Below are positions 60,727 through 64,000 of a stretch of 64,000 bases of DNA, piece after piece; within the stretch, counting starts at the first letter, position 1; every line of letters begins with the position of its first letter. The notes beneath the pieces are model-generated. The model had not been told where the DNA came from. It did not search any database and saw only the letters and a program-made list of their open reading frames with translations. Position numbers and translations under genes: made by a program. The DNA is from Chloroflexota bacterium (GTDB lineage: Bacteria; Chloroflexota; Anaerolineae; Anaerolineales; Anaerolineaceae): NCBI GenBank assembly GCA_016887485.1, contig CP069394.1:2356001-2420000 (forward strand), in the 5' to 3' direction.

Positions 60727-61362
60727 TTAGCAGAGCTCTCGCAGGATGGCAGCCAGAGCTTTTGGGTTTTCGACCATAGGCATGTGGCAGGAATTCTGGA
60801 TGAAGTGGAAGTTGATGTTGTTTTCGATATCTTTGCCAAGGTTCAAATCGGAGATGCGGTCCTTGTAATTGGCTTCTCCCCGGTCACCAAAGATCCCGTG
60901 GATTTCGATGGTGCTGTTATGGATGAGATCGGTGAAATCGAAGTCGGTTTGGAGGGATTGCTTGAGTTCATCGCTGTAAAACGGCGCTTCGCCTTTGATC
61001 ATCGGGATGATTTTTGCCCCATGGATGGCCATGTTCTCTGGTGTCATCAGGTTACGATAGAATTTCTCGGCGGGTTTGAGGTTGCTCTCAATCAGGATCA
61101 CCTTTTCGCAGCGAACACCGAATTTAGTCACCAGTTCAAGGGCAATCAGCCCACCCATGCTGTGACCGATGAGGCAGTTGCAGTTCAGGTCTTTGCCGTA
61201 GGTATCGTAGGCCCATTGAGCGATGTCTGAAATGGTTTCAGCTTTTTCGGTGATCTCATGGGGATATTCGATGATGAGATTCTCAGGATTATCCAAAATT
61301 AATTGAAGATCGTCCCAGACGGCTTTGGTGCAATTGGCACCGTATAAATAGATGTTTTTCAT
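60727..61362 (-). CDS. Alpha/beta hydrolase
   Basis: About 211 residues. Nucleophile elbow GHSMGG (CLIGHSMGGLIALELV, about 71-86) with Ser as nucleophile; Asp likely in GIFGDRGEANYKDR and His in IQNSCHMPMVENPKALAAIL. The substrate is not known. The start at 61362 is preferred over ATG 61425, because 61425 lies in a hairpin. Confidence 0.84.
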   Translation of the reverse strand: MKNIYLYGANCTKAVWDDLQLILDNPENLIIEYPHEITEKAETISDIAQWAYDTYGKDLNCNCLIGHSMGGLIALELVTKFGVRCEKVILIESNLKPAEKFYRNLMTPENMAIHGAKIIPMIKGEAPFYSDELKQSLQTDFDFTDLIHNSTIEIHGIFGDRGEANYKDRISDLNLGKDIENNINFHFIQNSCHMPMVENPKALAAILRELC

Positions 61363-61383
61363 AGTTGATAATCCTTCTGGTAA

Positions 61384-61422
61384 AGAAAAAGCTTCATGAA
61401 AACGAATGTCTTCGTGAAGCTT
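61384..61422 (-). terminator. Hairpin terminator in the minus direction
   Basis: AAGCTTCATGAA (61389-61400) pairs with TTCGTGAAGCTT (61411-61422) with one G-T wobble. A T-rich tail follows on the minus strand. It would end minus-strand transcripts from the tRNA side. Confidence 0.6.
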
Positions 61423-61663
61423 CATTTAGTAAATTATCCATCTCATGACTTTTGAGATGCATGACTAACTCGCAATAAGGGGGCGTTCCCTCACAGGAGA
61501 TTGCAGTGGTATGAATCCTCAATCATTCTTCTTCCTTCTAATCATACTTCTGAATCACTGAAAATGAAAATCCATTACAGGCTAAGGTGCTTATGTAAAA
61601 TGAAGGGACTCCCGAAAAGGGGGGCTACCCCTATCAGGGGGCTACTGTGCTATGGGCCTTAAA
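61423..61663. other. Intergenic region with tRNA-like fragment
   Basis: About 240 bp with no gene. It has a direct repeat GGGGGCTAC (near 61625 and 61637) and a 15-base stretch GCTATGGGCC (61650-61659) similar to the 5' end of the tRNA-Ala copies. Nothing else is clear. Confidence 0.5.
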
Positions 61664-61688
61664 ACAAAAAGCGCCCCGAAAGGCGCTT
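61664..61688 (-). terminator. Terminator after tRNA-Ala(GGC)
   Basis: AAGCGCC (61669-61675) with GGCGCTT (61682-61688); T-run on the minus strand. Confidence 0.85.
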
Positions 61689-61694
61689 ATTAGG

Positions 61695-61767
61695 TGGACC
61701 CAGAGAGATTCGAACTCTCGACCTTCTCAATGCCATTGAGACGCGCTCCCAACTGCGCTATGGGCCC
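61695..61767 (-). tRNA. tRNA-Ala (GGC)
   Basis: 73 nt with the full cloverleaf. Acceptor GGGCCCA/TGGGTCC, D arm GCGCAGTTGGGAGCGC, anticodon stem TCTCA/TGAGA with loop ATGGCAT (anticodon GGC), T arm GAGAG/CTCTC with TTCGAAT. No encoded CCA. Confidence 0.95.
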
Positions 61768-61815
61768 AATTTTTAATTATTGTACCCCGTGCCCTCTTGC
61801 TGCGGGGCACCAAAG

Positions 61816-61888
61816 TGGACCTGGAGGGACTCGAACCCTCGACCTCCTCAGTGCGATTGAGGCGCGCTCCCAGCTGCGCTACAGGCCC
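61816..61888 (-). tRNA. tRNA-Ala (CGC)
   Basis: 73 nt. Acceptor GGGCCTG/CAGGTCC, D arm GCGCAGCTGGGAGCGC, anticodon stem CCTCA/TGAGG with loop ATCGCAC (anticodon CGC), T arm GAGGG/CCCTC with TTCGAGT. No encoded CCA. It sits 48 bases before the GGC gene and likely shares a transcript. Confidence 0.95.
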
Positions 61889-61985
61889 CTTTTTTCAGGG
61901 TGATGACGATTTTACCTGACGGGAGGCAGGCTGTCAAGATGATACCTGACCTGAAACGCAGTGGGAGCGGCTCTTGCTTGGTTTT

Positions 61986-62168
61986 TTAGATATTGTCGAT
62001 CAGGGATCCCACGATCAACAAAAATCCAGCACCGAACATCGCCCAGATTCCCAGGTTGTTAGGCAGACTTATCACATTGAGAATGGTATCAAGAAAGCCT
62101 ACTGCAAGCAGAACTATTGAAATTAATAAGGTCATACTGGTTGGACGTTGAGTCATAGGGTTTGTCAT
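61986..62168 (-). CDS. Small membrane protein
   Basis: 60 residues with two hydrophobic helices (about 11-33 and 39-57). No family recognised. A very strong AAGGAGG precedes the ATG, which supports it as a real gene. Function unknown. Confidence 0.7.
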   Translation of the reverse strand: MTNPMTQRPTSMTLLISIVLLAVGFLDTILNVISLPNNLGIWAMFGAGFLLIVGSLIDNI

Positions 62169-62361
62169 TTGGTTTTACCTCCTTATTGAAGGAGGTGAGA
62201 AAAAATACTGATTTACTAATGTATGTGTATATTGGAGATTTTACAAAAGATTTCAAGCTAATTGAAATAAATGACAGGTAATAGATAGGCTTTCGTCGGG
62301 TTTACAGTTGTTAGCCTGTTATTAACATCAAAACAGTAACTATTGCGCTTCTTGTTGGTTA

Positions 62362-62967
62362 ATGCATGTGATGAATCAGACTTTACTTCTAATTATCAGT
62401 GTTATTGTGGCCTATTTGATTGGCTCGATCCCCTTTGGTTACCTGGCAGCCAAATGGCGGGGGATCAATATCCGTGAAGTGGGCAGCGGAAATATCGGCG
62501 CTACCAATATTGCCCGGAACCTGGGCTGGAAATTAGGCGCTGTGGTCGGTGTGCTGGATTTCATGAAGAGTTTTGTTCCAGTGTTGATCGCCCAATTGCT
62601 ATTTGATGGCATAGGAGATATCTTGCTGGTATCCATTATGCCCATTGTCGGCCATATCTTCCCGATTTGGCTCAACTTCCGAGGCGGTAAGGGCGTGGCC
62701 TCGATCTTTGGCCTGCTGGGTGCCTATTTTGGCCTGCCGACCTTCCTGGGTTTTCTTTTGGCCTGGTTTTTGGTGGTCAAGCAGGTCCGTTTGATGAGCC
62801 TGGTGAATTTAATTGTAGCTTTGTTGATCCCGGTGGTGTTTTGGCTGAAGTATGCTCAACTGGCATTCATCCTGTTTGGTGTGCTGCTGGGTGGGATCAT
62901 TTGGATCACCCACCGTGCAAATATCAAACGATTATTAGCTGGTGAAGAGAATAAGATCACCCTATAG
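62362..62967 (+). CDS. plsY: Glycerol-3-phosphate acyltransferase PlsY
   Basis: 201 residues with five membrane helices. IGSIPFGYLAAKWRGINIREVGSGNIGATNIARNLGW (about 20-56), LNFRGGKGVASIFGLL (about 105-120) and WITHRANIKRLLAGEENK match the family. PlsY moves an acyl group from acyl phosphate to glycerol-3-phosphate in phospholipid synthesis. The usual GSGNPG is GSGNIG here. It ends in a strong terminator. Confidence 0.94.
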   Translation: MHVMNQTLLLIISVIVAYLIGSIPFGYLAAKWRGINIREVGSGNIGATNIARNLGWKLGAVVGVLDFMKSFVPVLIAQLLFDGIGDILLVSIMPIVGHIFPIWLNFRGGKGVASIFGLLGAYFGLPTFLGFLLAWFLVVKQVRLMSLVNLIVALLIPVVFWLKYAQLAFILFGVLLGGIIWITHRANIKRLLAGEENKITL

Positions 62968-62997
62968 GTATTATTTATCGGTATTCAGGGTGACACT

Positions 62998-63040
62998 GAG
63001 ACGAGAAGATCGAGTATTGATTTTCTCGTCTCTTTGTTTT
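62998..63040 (+). terminator. Rho-independent terminator of plsY
   Basis: GAGACGAGAA (62998-63007) pairs with TTCTCGTCTC (63023-63032), then a T-rich run. Confidence 0.88.
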
Positions 63041-63056
63041 TCCCCCAGGTCTTTGA

Positions 63057-63794
63057 TTAAATCCTGATCCACAATCTTCCCCCGCCCCCGGCCAGGTAAT
63101 TTCGCAGTGCCAGGCGGGTTTCGGCTTCATCAGTCCAGAAATCGCCAACTTGTGATACATAACAAAGAACGGCGTCCTGCCAGGCGGTCAGAGCCTCTTC
63201 ACTTAGTTGAGCAGGGATCTTTTGGAGCTCGCCGGATTTCAGGATCGGGGTTTCGAAATTATTGAGGATGTAGGGAAAATCGAGGTAAAAAGCGGCTGTT
63301 CGTTGAAAGCTCTCACTGGCGGTCGCGGCCAGACGATGGTCGATGTGACCGCCCAAGCCAAGCGGCAGCACTAACTGGGCCTCAGCGGGGGCTTCGCGGG
63401 ACAGCAGCTCTGTCATCAGTGAGACCATTTCTGGCTCCGGCTGTTTGCCAAACAGTTCGTCATTATTATTCACCACGGCTTCGCCGGTTCTGGAATCCCG
63501 GCGATAGATGGCGTCAAGTAAATCAAAATGACGGAAAGCCGCACCTAAACGGTCGCAGGCTGCCTGATCTTCTTTCCGCCGCATAGCGATGGCTTCCCCG
63601 CCAGAAATTCCCCAGCGTTGGTGGTTGGCCCGGGCGAATTCGGAATAGTCTTCATCCGGCGGGTCTCCGGCTAGAAGCGTCCAAATGGAGACCTGTTGGC
63701 CTTCCTTTGCCAGGCGCCAAACCAGGCCGCCGCAGGATAGGGCGACATCATCCAGATGGGGGGAAATGAAAATCCATTGATCGTTTAGCATCAT
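63057..63794 (-). CDS. PIG-L family deacetylase
   Basis: 245 residues. ISPHLDDVALSCGG (about 10-23) holds the Zn ligands His and Asp-Asp, and LGLGGHIDHR (about 145-154) the third His. Family members remove acetyl groups from GlcNAc-linked lipids or related metabolites such as bacillithiol or mycothiol precursors. The exact substrate is not known. It lies opposite plsY and downstream of fusA. Confidence 0.9.
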   Translation of the reverse strand: MMLNDQWIFISPHLDDVALSCGGLVWRLAKEGQQVSIWTLLAGDPPDEDYSEFARANHQRWGISGGEAIAMRRKEDQAACDRLGAAFRHFDLLDAIYRRDSRTGEAVVNNNDELFGKQPEPEMVSLMTELLSREAPAEAQLVLPLGLGGHIDHRLAATASESFQRTAAFYLDFPYILNNFETPILKSGELQKIPAQLSEEALTAWQDAVLCYVSQVGDFWTDEAETRLALRNYLAGGGGRLWIRI

Positions 63795-63814
63795 AAGTCT
63801 ATTTTATCGCAAGG

Positions 63815-63850
63815 ATAAAAAAACTGCCCTGGAAAATCTCCAGGGCAGTT
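63815..63850 (-). terminator. Rho-independent terminator of fusA
   Basis: AACTGCCCTGG (63822-63832) pairs with CCAGGGCAGTT (63840-63850), with a T-rich tail on the minus strand. Confidence 0.9.
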
Positions 63851-63870
63851 GATGTTCAGATGGGAAGAGA

Positions 63871-64000
63871 TTACTCTTCGTTTTCTTCGTCCTCACGCTT
63901 CTTGGCGTCGATGACTTCCTGTGCCAGGTGTTGCGGGACCATTTCGTAGTGGTCGAATTCCATGGTGAAGTAACCACGCCCGCCGGTCATGGAGCGGAGG
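63871..64000 (-). CDS. fusA: Elongation factor G, C-terminal end (partial)
   Basis: The last 42 codons. [22 protein letters not shown] matches the end of EF-G domain V, followed by an acidic tail [10 protein letters not shown]. The gene continues past the right edge of the window. EF-G moves tRNA and mRNA through the ribosome. A short acidic tail is longer than in E. coli. The gene could be a second, diverged EF-G copy (fusB type); that cannot be decided from this piece. Confidence 0.88.
   Translation of the reverse strand, partial: LRSMTGGRGYFTMEFDHYEMVPQHLAQEVIDAKKREDEENEE

Noticed and set aside
61363-61425. Upstream start of the alpha/beta hydrolase
   Set aside because: The segment is a perfect hairpin with a T-tail, so it reads as a terminator rather than coding sequence.

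Overview
The window looks like chromosomal DNA of a free-living bacterium, most probably a member of the Chloroflexota (class Anaerolineae or close relatives). This is an inference. It rests on a T-box leader on leuS outside an obvious Firmicute context, SAM-I and fluoride riboswitches, FemAB-type proteins within an envelope polysaccharide operon, a CarH-like MerR/B12 protein, many lipoproteins with Thr/Pro-rich linkers, and dense families of palindromic intergenic repeats. No rRNA, phage, plasmid or insertion-sequence transposase is visible. Base composition is even, except for an AT-rich island around 33.1-34.9 kb.

Layout. 0-4.5 kb: an MFS transporter, surE and the sufS-sufE pair. 4.5-13.4 kb: a phosphate block on the minus strand. 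In transcription order it holds a glycosyltransferase overlapping phoB, then phoR, pstB, phoU, two tandem thymidylate-kinase-like genes and a CHAD (polyphosphate-binding) protein. It is preceded by crcB under a fluoride riboswitch. 13.4-18.1 kb: a heparinase II/III-like protein, a two-domain oxidoreductase and an FmdB zinc ribbon. 18.2-20.7 kb (+): a LysM lipoprotein, folP and a methyltransferase. 20.9-25.5 kb: a CarH-like regulator, a CapA-like lipoprotein, a helix-hairpin-helix protein and an MFS transporter. 25.6-29.7 kb: a complete ECF transporter (S, A-A', T) with a SAM hydroxide adenosyltransferase, behind a long structured leader that matches no riboswitch class I recognise. 30.1-35.9 kb: an MFS transporter, a methyltransferase and membrane proteins, plus an AT-rich DUF262 gene with a HEPN-like C-terminal motif. 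36.1-39.6 kb (+): a YcaQ-type glycosylase, a Nudix-GNAT fusion, a GNAT paralogue and a secreted coiled-coil protein. 39.7-40.5 kb: an array of composite repeats. 40.6-42.1 kb: metK under a SAM-I riboswitch. 42.3-52.3 kb: a long minus-strand run of RidA, a two-component pair, three exopolysaccharide enzymes, two FemAB proteins and a D-cysteine desulfhydrase-like enzyme. 52.5-57.9 kb: a creatininase-family amidohydrolase, a lipoprotein and leuS with its T-box. 58-64 kb: a LysE pseudogene, a DUF559 nuclease gene bracketed by repeats, small enzymes, two tRNA-Ala genes, plsY, a PIG-L deacetylase and the 3' end of fusA.

How the parts fit. The phosphate block joins sensing (PhoR/PhoB/PhoU), one uptake subunit (PstB) and likely polyphosphate or nucleotide chemistry (CHAD, kinase pair). 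RNA-based control is frequent: fluoride, SAM-I, T-box and one unclassified leader. Several promoters share an extended -10 (TGn then TAtAAT or TACAAT), and two plus-strand genes look leaderless. The most novel signals are the ECF S-component leader, the paralogous kinase pair whose second copy has Arg in place of the P-loop Lys, the DUF262/HEPN-like island gene and the repeat-bracketed DUF559 gene.
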